Assembly: GCA_029204225.1 (NCBI GenBank)
Contig: CM055099.1
Coordinates: 65,809,852 to 65,873,851, forward strand
DNA: 64,000 nt
Reading direction: 5' to 3'
DNA from: Diphasiastrum complanatum
Lineage: Eukaryota > Streptophyta > Lycopodiopsida > Lycopodiales > Lycopodiaceae
A program made the translations under genes and the position numbers. Under the pieces are notes generated by a model. The model had not been told where the DNA came from and made no database searches. It worked only from the letters and a program-made list of their open reading frames with translations. Below, piece by piece: positions 36,890 to 51,939 of this stretch (positions within the stretch are counted from its first letter, which is position 1; every line of letters begins with the position of its first letter).

Positions 36890-39811
36890 ATTACAGATCA
36901 AATCGCAATTCGCTGCAACTATGGTCTATAATTATGTGGTTTAGGACACATTTTGGGTTTACTTATTGTGTTTTAGTAACATATAGAGTTCATGGTTATG
37001 AAGCGTTACATACTTGTCATATAGGGAGTTCTACAATTTTGACTACATATGTTATATGATGCATATCTGCACAGATCATGCACCTTAGCTAGCTCCTCTA
37101 CAAAGGACCCTTAAGAAAATAAAAAGCAAAACATTTTTTGTAAATCGAGTTTGTGTTGCTTTCATTTGGTGTTTAAATTTAAGAGGAAGAAATAATTTCC
37201 TTTCAATGAAAGAATTGTGCAATTTATGTAATCTCAAATTTGCTATTTGTTCACAGATTTATTGAGATCTTTCCTTATTTTGTAGCTATAGTACTTGAGG
37301 TCTTCTTAAATGTGGCTCATTATCTTTTGATTAGAGCCACAGGAGCGACGATATTTGTTAAAGGAGTTTCCTGAGTTGAATAATCAAGTCAAATCATTGA
37401 AGGTTCTAGAAGTTGGATGCGGAAATGGAAGCACTATTATTCCTATATTGAAGTAAGTAGACAACATTGCTTTATTCTCTTCTACTACTCCAAATGTATT
37501 GAAGCTTAAATATGAGTTTTCAATACACATCATGCTTGTCTTGATTAAAATTGTGTAGAGGAATTTTTTATGCATGTCTACAAAATGTTTGCGAGGTATG
37601 TTTAAGATCATGTGGATGCATACAATTATTTGTCTCTTGCTTATCGTTGGAAAAGTATTATAATCATGTTCTTGTTACTTTTGTTTGATATACAAGAGTT
37701 TTGACATGAAAAGAAAGCAGAAAAATATTCTAAATATCTAGGTTGTTACTTTTCAAGATGTTTTGTCCTAGTTTGTGCAAATAAGGACATCGAGAACTTT
37801 TTGATTTAAGCTTGAGAATGGTTACCTTTGTTGTTGATGTGTAGTGCATGTCATTTGATATTTTTGACATAAAGTATACTTTGTTTATCTAAAGTGTTGT
37901 TTTTCATCAGGATTATTCTTTATTTGATGCATTTTCCCCACAAAATTGATGGTAGCCATAATCTAAATGTGTTGACGCCCTTGCAACATTTCAAAAAGGA
38001 AACCCTACGACAATTTGAGGGTAGCTAGAGCAAGATATCATGAGTTGGAAGATTAGGGCTGAATTTGTCAATCTATGTTAAGAGTTAAATGCCTACTTTA
38101 AGTTGCAAGAAGATTTTGGATTTTCATCTACACAAGCAAGTTTTAGCAATTTTGGACTTCAAAAATGGGTCTCTGACAGACTTTCAATCTCAACGCATAC
38201 CTTTGTAATTTTGGAGAAAGGAAAGTATGAACTTGATAGACGTGTGCTTCATTGCACAATTAGTGAACGTCAATTGAAGCAAACTCTTGTGATTGCTCTG
38301 GATATGCATGCTATACCATCTGAACTCCACCTATAGCATCTAGAGCAATAGCAAGAATGGATGAATACTGATGAAATGATGTATCAAAACATATCTAATT
38401 CCAAGCTATGAAACCAGCAGGAGAAGCTGGATAACTCTTAGCCTCATTGACACATGTAACCTTTATTTGAATATAATGTATACCATCAAGAACCCGGTTG
38501 CAACTGGAATCTCTATGGCATCAAGGTTTGATACAACCTCTATTAGAGCTGAAACATTAGTCATGGGAAGATCATGTATTTGAAAGTTTGTTGCAACAAA
38601 ATGATCTACAAGAATTTCATTTCCAGTATCATGGAAGTCCAAAGCATTAGGAGAAAACACTGAAATAGGAATAGTAAAAGGACAAAACAGCTGACTGTAA
38701 CAAGTGTGGAGAACAATTAGTTACGTATAAAATGGTAAGCCTAGTAGCAAGGGGTGCGCCAAGGTCGGCAAGCCTAAGATCATGAGTGAAAGAAGAATGA
38801 GTTGATTACATAGTGAAAAAGAGATATACAAAACAAGACTAGAGAATGCATATGGAGGTATACAAAACAAGACTAGAGAATGCATATGAAGAAGAAAAAA
38901 TGAACAAAGGACATAAACATAATACAAAAGAGGCATAGTCAAAGAAACACGAGTACGTAAGCCATCCCCAAGTTCAAAAGTCTTGTCTCTTCAGCAATGA
39001 TGAATATGATGATTCCAAGAATAGAAACAAAAGGAATTTGAATCTCAATAATCCACAAAGAAGCTGCTAGTAGGGGATCAGAAATCTCAATAGAAGAGCC
39101 ATAAAAAATCTATGGGTAGCACCTTTGCAAGATGGATTAGTTGCTGAAAAATCAATGAAGGTGGTGGAATTTTATATCTTTAAACCGAGTTTGTAGTGGA
39201 TTGCAATGCTGCAAAACCGATCCGGGACAAGAAACGTTGTCCCGGATTGCAAAAAAATTTGCAATTTTTTTTTCTCATTGGGCAAGGATCCACCACTAGT
39301 TGCAATCCAAATGAATAGCAGAAATACTAAAGTAGATACAATCGAAATGAATAGCCAATGAATGTATTTGCAAATCCATATCTGCAAAAACGATTCGCTT
39401 CACTATTTGATATTTATTTGCAAATCTAGATTGATTTCGAAAACGTTTGCAAACGATTTGCAAAAACGATTAAGAACGTAAGAAGGCAAGACAAGAAGCT
39501 GTATCAATTGGCAAACGGCTTATCTATCGTGATGGTATTATCAGACTGGTAGATCGGAAGCCTATAGTTAATGAGAAGAATTTTGAGATAGAGAAATGAA
39601 GAGATGTCCAGTTGAACATGTAAATGGTCTACGCACCATATAATCCTGGCTATACGACTCTCTTCCTAGTTAGTTTTGTTTGTTTTCCTGCTTTGACGGC
39701 ACTGATCCGTCTTGTGTCCAACTTAGCTGATGTACTTGTTCGTCTTATACACCTTTTGGCATGGAAAGACGTTAATAAAACTTTCTTTCTTTCTCTCGGT
39801 CTCTCTCTCTC

Positions 39812-39854
<43 letters not shown>

Positions 39855-42800
39855 CGATGGTGCCCCAGCGCACTGCTGCTGCTCGCTTTGCTGCAGCGAT
39901 GGCGCCCTAGCATGCTGCTACTGCTTGTGCATGTCCATCATTTGATGCAGCTCTGCTACTATCACCTGGGGATCCATCAATTCTCCTCCATGCCAAGAAA
40001 GAAAGTGGTTAACATCCCCTCCTCTTCTCCCATGCCATGCACTGATGGTGCATTGCAGCAGCAGTTTGTAGTCGAGACATCGCAACAGCAGCTAGCTGCT
40101 ATAGCAGCGGAGCTGCAACAGTCAATCTCTTGTGGAGAGAGCACTAGCTCCCCCCCTTCGCCTATCTCCATAACTCAACCTATTTTCGCTCTTCATATTT
40201 CTCCATCTGATCAGATTCTGGAGAATAGTCCTATTGCTCTTCCAATCACCCCTTATCCAGGTGATTTGACATCTCCAGCACTCTTCAACCTGATCACTCT
40301 GTCCATGAAGATAACAAAAGGATTTTCCAATTCCTTGCTTCTCACCGGAAGACAAACAAGAAAGTTTCTACCACATAACCAAGCTACTATGACTTGGATA
40401 GAAACCAAATCGATACAACGTAGAATGACAACCACACAGCTTGTCACACCTGTCACTTGTAACAATTAACTTATCATTTGCCACCATGATAAGAAACTGT
40501 GAATCAATGAAGCATGCTCTTGAATATTGATTTACCTATATAGACTCATTCTATACGTATCATTCAACTCCCTCTTAGAGTCTGCGCCCTTTTTCAATTC
40601 CAAGCTCGACAAAACCTTGTCCAATCTTAGAACTTCTAAAGTTGACCTTCCTTAAATATGTTGGTTTTCAAGTCCTTAAGTGTATACATATCTTTTTATT
40701 ATGTCTCTATGATGATGTGGCATTCATGTCCCCATTCCCACTTTCTGTTGGACAAATTGTTATTTTATTCCTCGTTTCCTGGCTACTATACTTGGTTTGC
40801 TTGTCTTCCTTATTGTATGGATGATGATGTGGTAGAGAAGCTATTAGAAGAGTGGTTTATTTTGTGACTCTCTGCATCTGTTATGATCTTGTTTGTTAAT
40901 CTTTTTTCAATTTGCGATGTCATGATGATTGATCATCGATTGCTTCCAAGTTCTGCATATGTGATTGTTAGCAGGATTTACGTCTCAAAATGTAATAAAA
41001 CCTACATATTGATGAGTGGAGGTAGGGATAGGCCTCAGTGCAAAGACCGATTAGATGGGTCCTGATGATTGAAAATGCAAAAAATGTGGTAAAACCTATA
41101 TTGGGGCCTCAGAAACCCATCCCAACCAGAATGGGTCAGAAAATACAGGTCTAGAACGTGTTTAAAAAAACTGAAGTACTGTGTTGAAAAAAATTCACTC
41201 TCAAGTCTGTAAAGCTAGAATCTATTGCTTTCATGGATGTTTGATAAGCCCTTTCCAATACACAAGTTTTTGTCTTGGCTATATGCTACTAGTCATATGA
41301 ATCAATATTAGTAAAAGGTCCTTTAAAAGAGTGATTGTTCTGAAATAAATATAGCTCAAGATGTTTGGAGGAGAACTAGGCTGAACAGAATATGTATTCC
41401 TTGATGACATTTTGGGGATCTGATTATGCGAACATATAATGATGAACATTAGAGGCTAGTGTAAGTGGATGCAAACGTAGATAAAATGCTGATTCAGATG
41501 CTTATGATGGATTAACTGCTGCTAACAAGTCCTTAATCATAGTTATAACATCAACAAAATCTCTGTGACATGGAGATATTATGAGGCCTTTGAGGACATG
41601 ATTATTGATTTATCTTAATAGTGTGCTTGAGTTGGGCTCGCCCACCATATTAGTAGAAGGGCCTGAAAGAGAACGATTGTTCTGAAATTTAAATATAGCT
41701 CTCAAGATATTTGTAGGCGAACTGGGCTCAACAGCATTCATATTTCATAGTAAAGTGTGGGGATCTGATTATGTGAGCATATAATGAATCAGACCAGCCT
41801 ACGGTTATCTGATAACACCACACACCATTGGCCATCAGACTCCTGTGCAGCTTCTTCTGGATTTTAGTAGTAAACAATAGAGTCCATTGTAAGTGGATGG
41901 AAACAATGATAAGTAGCTGAATCAGATGCTTGTGATTAACTACTATTAGCTAAATGCTAACAAGGCCCTAATGGCAAGTCGTAACATAAACAGAATCTTA
42001 GTTAACTATGAGGCCTTTGAAGACATGATCATTAAATTTGTCTTTACCTTTTTCCATTTTATCATATCTGAAAAGCTCAGCTTTTTTGAAATGTAACTTG
42101 CACAAAGGCATCTTATCTGATTCAGTTCCAAATTTTTGTTGTGTGTTTATCTTGGCGTCTTCTTAAGTGTCTAAGCTTTTTCTCTTTTTTTTTTTTCTTT
42201 TTTATGTTAATTGGTTGAGTTTGGCACTTTGCATCGTTTTGTCATATGTACTTTCCAGGTTCGTTTTTTATGGGTTGATTGTCTGGTTTCAGAGCAAATA
42301 AAGCTGCTATAGTATATGCGTGTGACCTTAGTGATGATGCACTGAAGGCCGCATTGGAGCGAATTGATGATGCTGGGATTTGCACTTCAGGAAATGCACA
42401 ACTGAGGGTGTTTCGCTGTGATCTTTCAATTCAAGAACTTCCAAGCTGGCTATGCTGTGCATCTTGCCGGACACCTTTTGTTCCATTTCCTTGTCAGGAG
42501 GAGGCTTCTTTTGCTGTGGCGACTCACAAGGACAACCTTCCTCAGATTATTTGCGACAACCTCGGAAAAGAATCTGACGTTCTACAAGACTTCCCCCAGA
42601 ATCCTGTTGGATCTTGGAACGTGGATTCAACAGAAAATCCTTTGTCCTTTAGGAACTCAAATAGTTCTACTCACAATGTAGCTGTGCCTGCAGAGGATTC
42701 AAAAGGATACAGCAAGGAAACAACCTTTGAGGAAGATTTAGCGGTTGGGTGCTTGTCGCTTTCGGGTGAGCCTGCAACAATTGCTTGCTGTGCCGGGGGA

Positions 42801-45800
42801 GTGGACATAGTCACAATGGTAAGTTAAACCATGTGATTTTTATATTCCATCCAATATGTGCAGCAGTCTGTCCGTTTTGAAGAAATGCATACCATGCATT
42901 GCCATTCTGCAAAGAGTTTAATATCAAGTTGACTGTTGATTTATCATGGTCCTACGATCATGACAAGTGCTGACACATATCCTGTTTGCAAATGTACTTG
43001 ATGCATATGCTACAGCAATCTAGTCTTACTCCCTCTATCAACAGAAAGAGACTTGTTCAGGATGCACTAAATATCATAGAAGTGATGACCTGTTTTCTTT
43101 TCTAAAGTAGGTTTTATTTAAGACCTGAACTGAGACCACATTCCTTTTATCTGGAAATTTTGTGTTGATTATATCTTGGTATAAGTCAATAACATACATT
43201 GCATATAGCAGTTGACAGAAGCAATGGATTATACAATCCTGATAACATTGTGGTATCTTGTGCAAATCCATTATCTGAGAGGAATCAGGATGCAGTGTAA
43301 CCCTAGCTAGGATCATGTAATTTCTGTGATTATTTGGCTCAAAACTTGACCAGTTGAAGTCTTTTAAGACCATTTTTTCAGAATGGAATTCTTTCAAATA
43401 AGAAAATTTGTTCATTATCTGGTCTAGTAACTAGCATCTTCATTAGCCTTTCTGAGAATGGAGCTTAGGGGAGCTAAGAGTATTAGAAATGGTGGGAATT
43501 TTGGTGGGACAAGAACTGATATATTTGCAAGGGATTCCTCTTTAGGAAAAGAGCAACATAGCATTGGTCAGGAAATGTAGTATTGAGATGTTAATCATTG
43601 AAATGTCAGCCACGAAGTCAAGACTCTAAAATCTGGAATTGAACCACTCTGCCGCCTATTTTAACAGGGATGGGTCCGTCGGTGTGCTACTGGTTAGTCT
43701 GATGGCCTAGTCACCTGGTGGGTCACTATGTGTGGCTACATTCACCACATCATCATTAACGGAATAAGAACAACAAAATATTGCAAGAACCCCAGTTAAT
43801 AAAGACTCCCTAGAGATGTGCATGAAGCACTTCTACATACAAATACAAGAATGGAAGGCCTTTATTTAGTAGTGTGGATGTGTTTGAATGGAATCTCAAA
43901 ATGTAGAGAACCATATAACTTTAAATAATATGTCGCGGTAAATATTTTAAAGCTTCATCTTGAAGAACCTTTTCATGACCGGTGAGACTAATCTTGCTTT
44001 GTTGTTTTTTCCAGCTCTTTGATTGTATTGCTTAACTGGTCGTAGTTTAAAGTGCAAAGCATAATCCCCTCTTCCTCTTGTTGTCTATACACTGCAGATA
44101 TTCACATTATCTGCTGTTCCGTCAGCAAAAATGTTGAATGTACTGAGGGAAAGCTTTGCCGTGTTGCGGTCTGGTGGTTCTTTGCTATTCAGAGATTATG
44201 GTATGCCTGCGTCTGTATATCTAAATAATTTTAGATTCTAAAAAGCTAATGTGTAATTATTTTGCAGTTTTTGTTATAGTCCCTTATAATCATAGGTCGT
44301 GAGTTAACATTTCTTTTGCCCACACTAGCTTATATCACAGAAGATGTATGGCAACCCGTACAATCACTTCCCTTTGTTAGGAATTAATGTTTATTTGCTA
44401 CCCCTTAATGATAGTTTGGCCATGCCTGCGAGCTATTATAGGGGTCATTACTATTTATAATAAATTTGTTTTTTTTATTGCTTATGCATGTGGGTGGGCT
44501 CACTACTAATAGATTAGGATCTATTTAGTACTTAGAAGTTTATTTTTGGTCTTTACCAAATATAGGTAGTATTATTAGCAATTAGCTTTTGCTATTTTGC
44601 TATTTGCTTTAGGCTCTTAGCTTGTCTCACTCATTTGCTTTAGGCTCTTAGCTTGTCTCACTCATTAGAGAAACTATTTAAGTAGGCTGGTGCCCCACCA
44701 CAATTAATTCCAATATGCTAGAGCATTGCTCAATTCTCCTATGATCTGAATTCTCTCTATGCTTGGTTTTATGTGAGTGCTAGTAGGACTAGTAACTTCA
44801 TCTAGAATTTGTATCACAAATTCTGACATGGTATCAGAGCAGGCTATCTGGTAAGAGAGAGAGATTGTTTGCAGGGTTGCAAGAAGATTAATTGGAGGAG
44901 ACAAAGCTGCATGCGGAGTTGATGTTGTTGGGAAGACAACGGATCTGGATCGAAGAAGAAGAAGCAGCAAGATATGGAGGAGAATCAATCAAATCGGTCA
45001 AAAGATTTGATTGATTCGAAAAGGAAATTGCTTTATTTGCTGAAAATTAGGACATTATGCAAATGAATGTTGGCATAACAAGTTCAACAAAAAGCAGGAC
45101 GGGAATTTTGCTGAAGAAGAAGAAACATCTAATGCAAAATTGAGTGCTTTGGATCTTGAAGACCATGAGTTGTTTTCGGCATCGACATCTTCTGGTGGTG
45201 GCTTCTCGAAGGAAGAAGACTATTGGTTTATTGAGACACCTAGGCAAGATTGGCTATCTAATTTTCAAAAATTAGATGATGGGTCAAATGTGAAGTTGGC
45301 AGACAACTACACATATGATATAAAGGGAGTTGGAAAAGTACAAGTACAACTACCTTCAGGGAAGATTGGAAACATAAAGGATGTGCTTTATGTACCAGGA
45401 ATCAAGAAAAACTTACTCTCAGTATCAGCTATTGAAAAGCAACACATGGTGGTGCAGTTTGATGAACATCGGTGTCTTATCAAGAGGAAAAATAATGAAA
45501 TAGTAGCTGAGGGCATACTTGCAGGGTGGTTGTAGAAACTTCAAGCTCAGGTGGGGGATCATCATGCAAGTGTCACGAATATTGGATCATTGAGTAAGTT
45601 ATGGCACGAGAGGTTTGGACATCTGAATTACAAAAGTCTACAAGTCTTGAGGAAATTTAACATGGTTACAGGTTTACCTTAAGTTGTTTCTTATCACAAG
45701 GTTTGTGAAGGCTGTGTCTTAGGCAAGCATCATATGAAGAAATTTTTGCCTGGTGCATTCAGGGCAAAAAATGTTTTAGAACTTGTTCATACAGATTTGT

Positions 45801-48800
45801 CATATGAGGACTCAATCTTATGGGGGAGCAAGTTACTTTATGGTGTTTGTGGATGGTTATTCTAGGAAGACATGGATTTATCTTCTGAAGAATAAGGGTG
45901 AAGCATTCAAACATTTCACATGGTTTAAGACACAGGTGGAGAAAGAAACAGATAGACAAATTAAGATACTTCGCCCGGACAAAGGGGGAGAGTATCTTTC
46001 TACGGAATTTCAGGTGTTTTGCAAGGATCGTGGTATAAAGAGACAATTTGCAAACACGGACACGCCTCAACAAAATGGAGTTGCGGAAAGAAAGAACCGG
46101 TCTATAGTGGAAATTGTGAGGAGTATGCTCAAGAGTAAAAATCTTCCAAATATGTTTTGGGGTGAAGCAGTTAAGGCAGCGGTTTATGTTTTGAATCGAA
46201 GTCCTACAAAGGTTGTAGAGAATTGAACTCCAGAGGAAGCTTACACGGGTTGGAAGCCAGATGTAAGTCATTTGAGAGTGTTTGGGAGTATTGCCTATTC
46301 TTACATACCTAAGGATTCAAGGAGCAAATTGGATTCTAAGGCGACCAAGTGTTTATTTCTTGGTTATGATAGTCAAGAGAAGGGATACATGTTATTTGAC
46401 TTGGAGGGCAGGAAAATCATCATAAGTAGGGATGTAGTCTTTGATGAGGAGGCAACTCATTAAGATACAAAGATATATTTTGATAAGGATCAAGATGGAA
46501 GAATCCCTATATTATATGATGAGTTATTACAAGAACCTGAATCGACACATGTATCGCCTACGCCAATCCAAGAACCTAAAGTGACTTTGGTTGAGATAGG
46601 AAAGAGGAAGGAGAGATCAAGTATATGGGATACTTATTCACCTCCTACTTCACCAGGCAGGAAGCATCCTACATCAGAAGCTAGAAGATTGCCTAGATGT
46701 TACTAAGAAACTATCAAGGATAGTGTCATTATGGAACAGGGAGAGTCCAGTACGCATGGAACTAGGAGATCGGCTAGACTTGAAAAGCAACATGAAGATC
46801 AAGGTCAATAGGGGATTCGACAGGAGGATTGTCATGAAGATGGGGATGTACATTTTGCATATGTGGCCACAGTATTAGAAACCAAGGATCCATTGACTTT
46901 CAAAGAGGCTGTCCATGCCGATGGTATACACTTTTGGGTTCATGCGACTGATTCCTTTTTACCTCTTGATATTTGGAGGAAAGCTATGGATGAGGAGTAC
47001 GACTCAATCATGAAGAACAAGAGTTGGAGACTTGTTCATTTACCTACAGGTAAAAAGTCCATTGGATGCAAGTGGGTCTATAGAACTAAGTACAAATTAG
47101 ATGGTTCTATAGATAAACATAAGGCAAGATTGGTGGCAAAAGGTTATGCTCAACAGGAAGGGATTGACTATGAGGAAACTTTTGCACCAGTTGCTAAGTA
47201 TACTACTATGAGGACTGTTTTATCATTGGCAGCTCAGTTTGGATGGGATATTCAACAAATGGATGTAAAGAGTGCATTCCTGAACGGATTTCTAGAGGAA
47301 GAAGTCTACATGGAGCAGCTTGAGGGATACATAGTAGCAGGACATGAAGACAAGGTTTGCAGGTTGGACAAGGCACTATATGGACTTAAGCAGGCACCCA
47401 GGGCATGGTACACGAGGATTGACACATACTTTGAGGAGCTTGGCTTTCAGAGAAGTAGTTCGGAGCATACACTTTATGTTTTGATCAGAGATGGTCATAT
47501 TGTGATTGTAGTGATGTATGTGGATGACCTTGTTATTATAGGATCTGATCATAGTTTGATTCAGGGGATCAAGAAAGATCTTTCATCAGAGTTTGATATG
47601 AAAGATCTTGGTTCACTACAATATTTTCTTGGGATTGAGGTATGGAGAGTAGCACAGGGGCTATTTATTTCTCAATCTAAGTATGCTCATGAACTTCCTG
47701 AAAAATTCAATATGTCAGAGTGCAAGCCTATTTCTACACCATATGATAGTGGATGTGAGCTTACTAAAGTTGAGGAAGATCAGGGGGTAGATGAGACGTT
47801 ATATAGAAAGCTTGTTGGAAGCTTAATCTATCTAACTACCACTAGACCAGATATTGCTTATGTTGTGAGTATGGTTAGTCAGTATATGGCTAAGCCTAAG
47901 CAGATTCATTGGAAAGCTGCTAAGCGAATACTCAGATATATTCAGGGCACTTTGAGATTTGGTATTCTCTATGGTAGACAAGATGATTTGAAGTTACAAG
48001 ATATGTGGATGCTGATTGGGCTGGAGATGCGAAAGACCGAAGATCTACTACAGGTTATGTTTTTAGTCTTGGTTTTGGTGCTATCTCTTGGAGTTCAAAG
48101 AAGCAGCATACTATTGCTTTATCATCTACAGAGGCAGAATATCGAGCTACACAGTGCATGTACATCCTATCCCATACTACCGCTCCTAGTATGGGATAGG
48201 ATGTACGTGCACTGTGCCTATGCATGGGTCTTTACTATTATGGGTTAGAGGTACCTATATCTAAGACAGCCCCCCAATGGTACAAACTCCCATTAGGGTC
48301 GTAACAGGAAGTAACTAATTGACCTTCTCTTTAGTTCGTCATCTGGTCCTCCCTCGCCACCCACCTCCCCTATTGAATGACTTATATTGTTGGACTAAAT
48401 ACGCCACTACTTTCTACCCTATCCCTATTGAAACTCCCATCATCATTTCCCCTCGTCCATCTACTTTCTCCTCCCTCACTACTGATATGGTTATTACGGC
48501 CATTGAGAAACTGTGCACCCTCCGTGCACGAGATATTGATGACTTAGAGGCCAAAATCTTGATTTACTCTTTTGATATTCTTGCACCCATTTTGGCTGAT
48601 TTATTTAACCAAACAGTTATATTTTGGATTTTCTTTGACTTGGTGTACCAATATCATCCATCCAATCTATTTGAGTGGTGACCCTATGAATCCTGGAAAC
48701 TGCCACACCATTATGATAGGCCATATTGTGGCGAAACTCTATGGCACCATCCTCCAGACAACAGTGAGTAGCGAGGTAGAGATTTGGGGACTACATGCAC

Positions 48801-50332
48801 TAGGTCAAGCAGGATTTAGAGAGCTCAACAGTCTACTAGTGACCATGTTTTCATGTTTATTGAGGATGCTAAGTCTAGGCATGAGAAGGGTGTATTGCTA
48901 CTTTGTTGATTTCCTAAAGGCATTTGACTCTGTCCCAAGACACATACTTATATAGAGCTTTTGAGAGTTTGGTTTCTGTATTGATATAGTGCTGGCAATT
49001 ATGGCACTTTGTGAGTAGGTTTAGGGTTGTTTCATATTAGATGCGGGTTTATCCCAGTTGATGAGGAGTACCGTCGAGGTGAAGCAGGGTTGCTCACTCT
49101 CCCCCACACTCTTTGGATAAGGCATCGATGAGCCTGGGCGTGTTATTGATTAGGAGGGTGGTATCGGCTGTAGGCTTGGTGACATTCTTCTTTCCACTCT
49201 ATTATACACGGATGATGTGGCACTAGTTCAATCTACAACGGAGGGATTGCAGAGACATTTGGATAGACTACACACTTTTGGGGATAGATGGGGCCTGATT
49301 GTACATACCAGGAAGACTCAGATCATGATCTTTAACACTTCTAGGGCCTATATGCAACTATAGAGTTTTACTTTGGACGACCAGCCTTTGGAGAGTGTAT
49401 CCTCTTACACATATTTGGGCACACTTTTCATAGGTCCTATTCTTAGTATGAGATAGTTGTGCCCCGCAGGAATGGTCATGCATCCTCGGTAGGCTTGAGC
49501 GCTTTTCTTTCAGGAGGTATATTCGGGATGCCCTGAGTAAGAGCAAGTTAACATTGCTTTGGGACAATTACGTGTTATCTCACACCAGCCCCCATGGGAG
49601 CGTAGCATTTGCTAGTTATGTACATTAGATGAGGTGGAGTTTGAGGAGCATCTTAGTTTTAGGTGTCCTATATATTATGAGCTCAGAGGGCATTATGCCA
49701 CACTACGCTCTCTTATTTCCAATGTGTCCCAATGTTGTGTTGCTTTGATGATATGAGAGATGTTTCTTCTATGCCAAAGTATATGCCAGCAGGAGCAGTA
49801 TTAGGCTCCCAGCCCCAGATTACCTCTTTTTTTCTCGAGGAGATGCTCTAGAGCAGATATTGAGAGAGACACTATCCGAGTCGGATATCCCGTTCCATCG
49901 TGATCAGAGGCAGCGATTACCATTGTAATCGAGAGTTGTTTAGAGATCTAGGAGGCGATTGCCCCCTCCATTTTCAGCACCATTTGCAATGTCAGGAACA
50001 TCTATTCTTTGTTATTTCAGTAGAGTTCCAGCTCTACCAGGACCTATTATTTGACTTTCACATATGTACAGCTCATTGTACTGACTAGTATATCATTGTA
50101 TCATGGTATCAGTTCAGTTAGCAGAGAGCTCATAGTTTTCTTTAGAGCTCATTTAGAGTTCTTTTAGAGCTCTTTTAGATGATCAGAGACTAGTTTTCAT
50201 TTGATTGAACTATAATCTATTCTAATTTATTTTGAGTTTTTTCTTGGAGACATGTTTGTGCTCCTAGATAGACTATTGCACCTGACATGTACTATATGGT
50301 CTTATATGCTTTTTAGCATTCATGGACAATAA

Positions 50333-50389
<57 letters not shown>

Positions 50390-50560
50390 CGTGTGCGAGC
50401 ACATGGGCACCTCCACGAACTGCGGCCAAAAATTGGCACTTGCCCACATGCACTCAGCGCATCCCGGAACTAGATCTTGAGACAAGCTACACCAAGTTCA
50501 GTTTGTAGGGGTAATAGTAGGCTAAACTCTGGGATCCTGAAGTCAGAAATGATGCGTGTG

Positions 50561-50621
<61 letters not shown>

Positions 50622-50966
50622 CCCCCGTGCTGCCACCCCTATGCAAAAGCTAAGCGGGGGGGGGCTCACGGTCCCCCTCCCTCCCCGATGTTCCATCATT
50701 CTCCTTGTCTGGTGCCCCCTCGGACAGCAGGCTGCGCTACCTGCTGCGTAGATCGCCCAGCAATTTGATGCTCAGGTTGCCAAATTTGATGCTTAGGGTT
50801 CAGTTGATTTATGCCATGTTTCCCGAACTATGTTGCCTCCTCATAGGATTTAAATAGCATTTTTAATAGTTTGGTTTTATGATGACGGCACGGTCTCGTG
50901 TTGGTGAAACATACGGGAGATGTACTTCCCCGTCTTAAATCCCTTTGGCATGGAAAAGACATTAAA

Positions 50967-51026
<60 letters not shown>

Positions 51027-51939
51027 GCGAGCTGAACCTGGGCGGGATCTATCTGAGCGCCTGAGCGGGATCTGTGGGACCTGGGCGGGATCTGCTGCCC
51101 TGAGCACGCTTTGATGTTGATGAATCGCTGCCCTGCTGCTGGCTGATCATGCTGACTGATCGCGCCTGACCGTGGAGTGCTTACTCGCTGAATGGCCAAG
51201 AACAAAAAGACCCCTGTTTCCGCATCTGCAGCAGCTCATGATGCAGCAGGTGGAGCAGTAGTGCAGGTTGCTCAGCAACCTGCTGCCCCTCCTATCCCTG
51301 CTGAGATCTGCACTGCACCTGTCACACCTGTCACAGATCTCTACTCTCTCTCTCCTCAACCTAATGCATTTGCTGCTCTAACAGTCGAAACACTTTCTGT
51401 TCCCGCGGATCCTGTGGTTGCAGTGTGGCGTGGGAAATTCCAGCCTTCTCACATCTTCCTCCGTTTTAAAGGCGAAGATTCTAGACGGACAGTTCTTCAC
51501 CGATGAGGTTGCCTTAGAGGCACCGATCAATACCTAGAAGAAGATCTTACCCCTCTTCAGTGGGAAGAGCGGAAAAAACTTATGTCAGAAGCTAGAGTCA
51601 AAGGTCAGAAAGTTTTATTTCGCGATGGTCGTCCAATTTTTGTTGACATTGTTATTAGCACAGCGTCGCCTCTTGCGTGCGTGCATTTTGGCGCTATTGA
51701 TTGAGTTTTGAGTTTGAATCAGCAAGAGCTTCGAAATGGCCACCTGCATGTGTGCCCACATTATTCTTGGAAAGGAGATATTATTATCCTCTTCCTAGTT
51801 TAGTTTGGTTTTTAGTTTTGTTGTTTGACGGCATTGCTCCGTCTTGGTTCCAATTTATCTGACGTACTTGTCTCGTCTTATACGCCTTGGGCATGGAAAA
51901 GACGTTCATAAAGCTTCTTCTTCTTCTTCTTCTTCTTCT

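Larger units (their letters stand above)
44377..48150 (+). mobile_element. Decayed Ty1/Copia element, gag deleted, 3' end lost
   Basis: A 5' LTR (44377-44828) and initiator-Met primer site are followed within about 200 bp by a zinc-knuckle remnant ([10 protein letters not shown]), so most of gag is gone. Protease, integrase and RT follow in order with several stops. RNase H breaks at about 48150 at a hairpin, and LINE sequence follows. No 3' LTR is present. It is inserted in intron 5 in gene orientation. Confidence 0.9.
48310..50388 (+). mobile_element. LINE with ORF2 remains and (CT)n tail
   Basis: It starts in the endonuclease-RT linker, passes through the RT and C-terminal zinc knuckle, and ends with the family 3' tail (CATGTACTATATGGTCTTAT, then TTTTAGCATTCATGGACAAT) followed by (CT)n at 50335-50388. 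The 5' part of ORF2 and ORF1 are absent. Because ORF2 and tail are contiguous here, this copy ties the tail and (CT)n to the LINE family. Confidence 0.82.

Noticed and set aside
38103-38336. 77-codon frame in intron 3
   Set aside because: No motif, no start context and no splice sites tie it to a gene; it is treated as chance or an unknown remnant.
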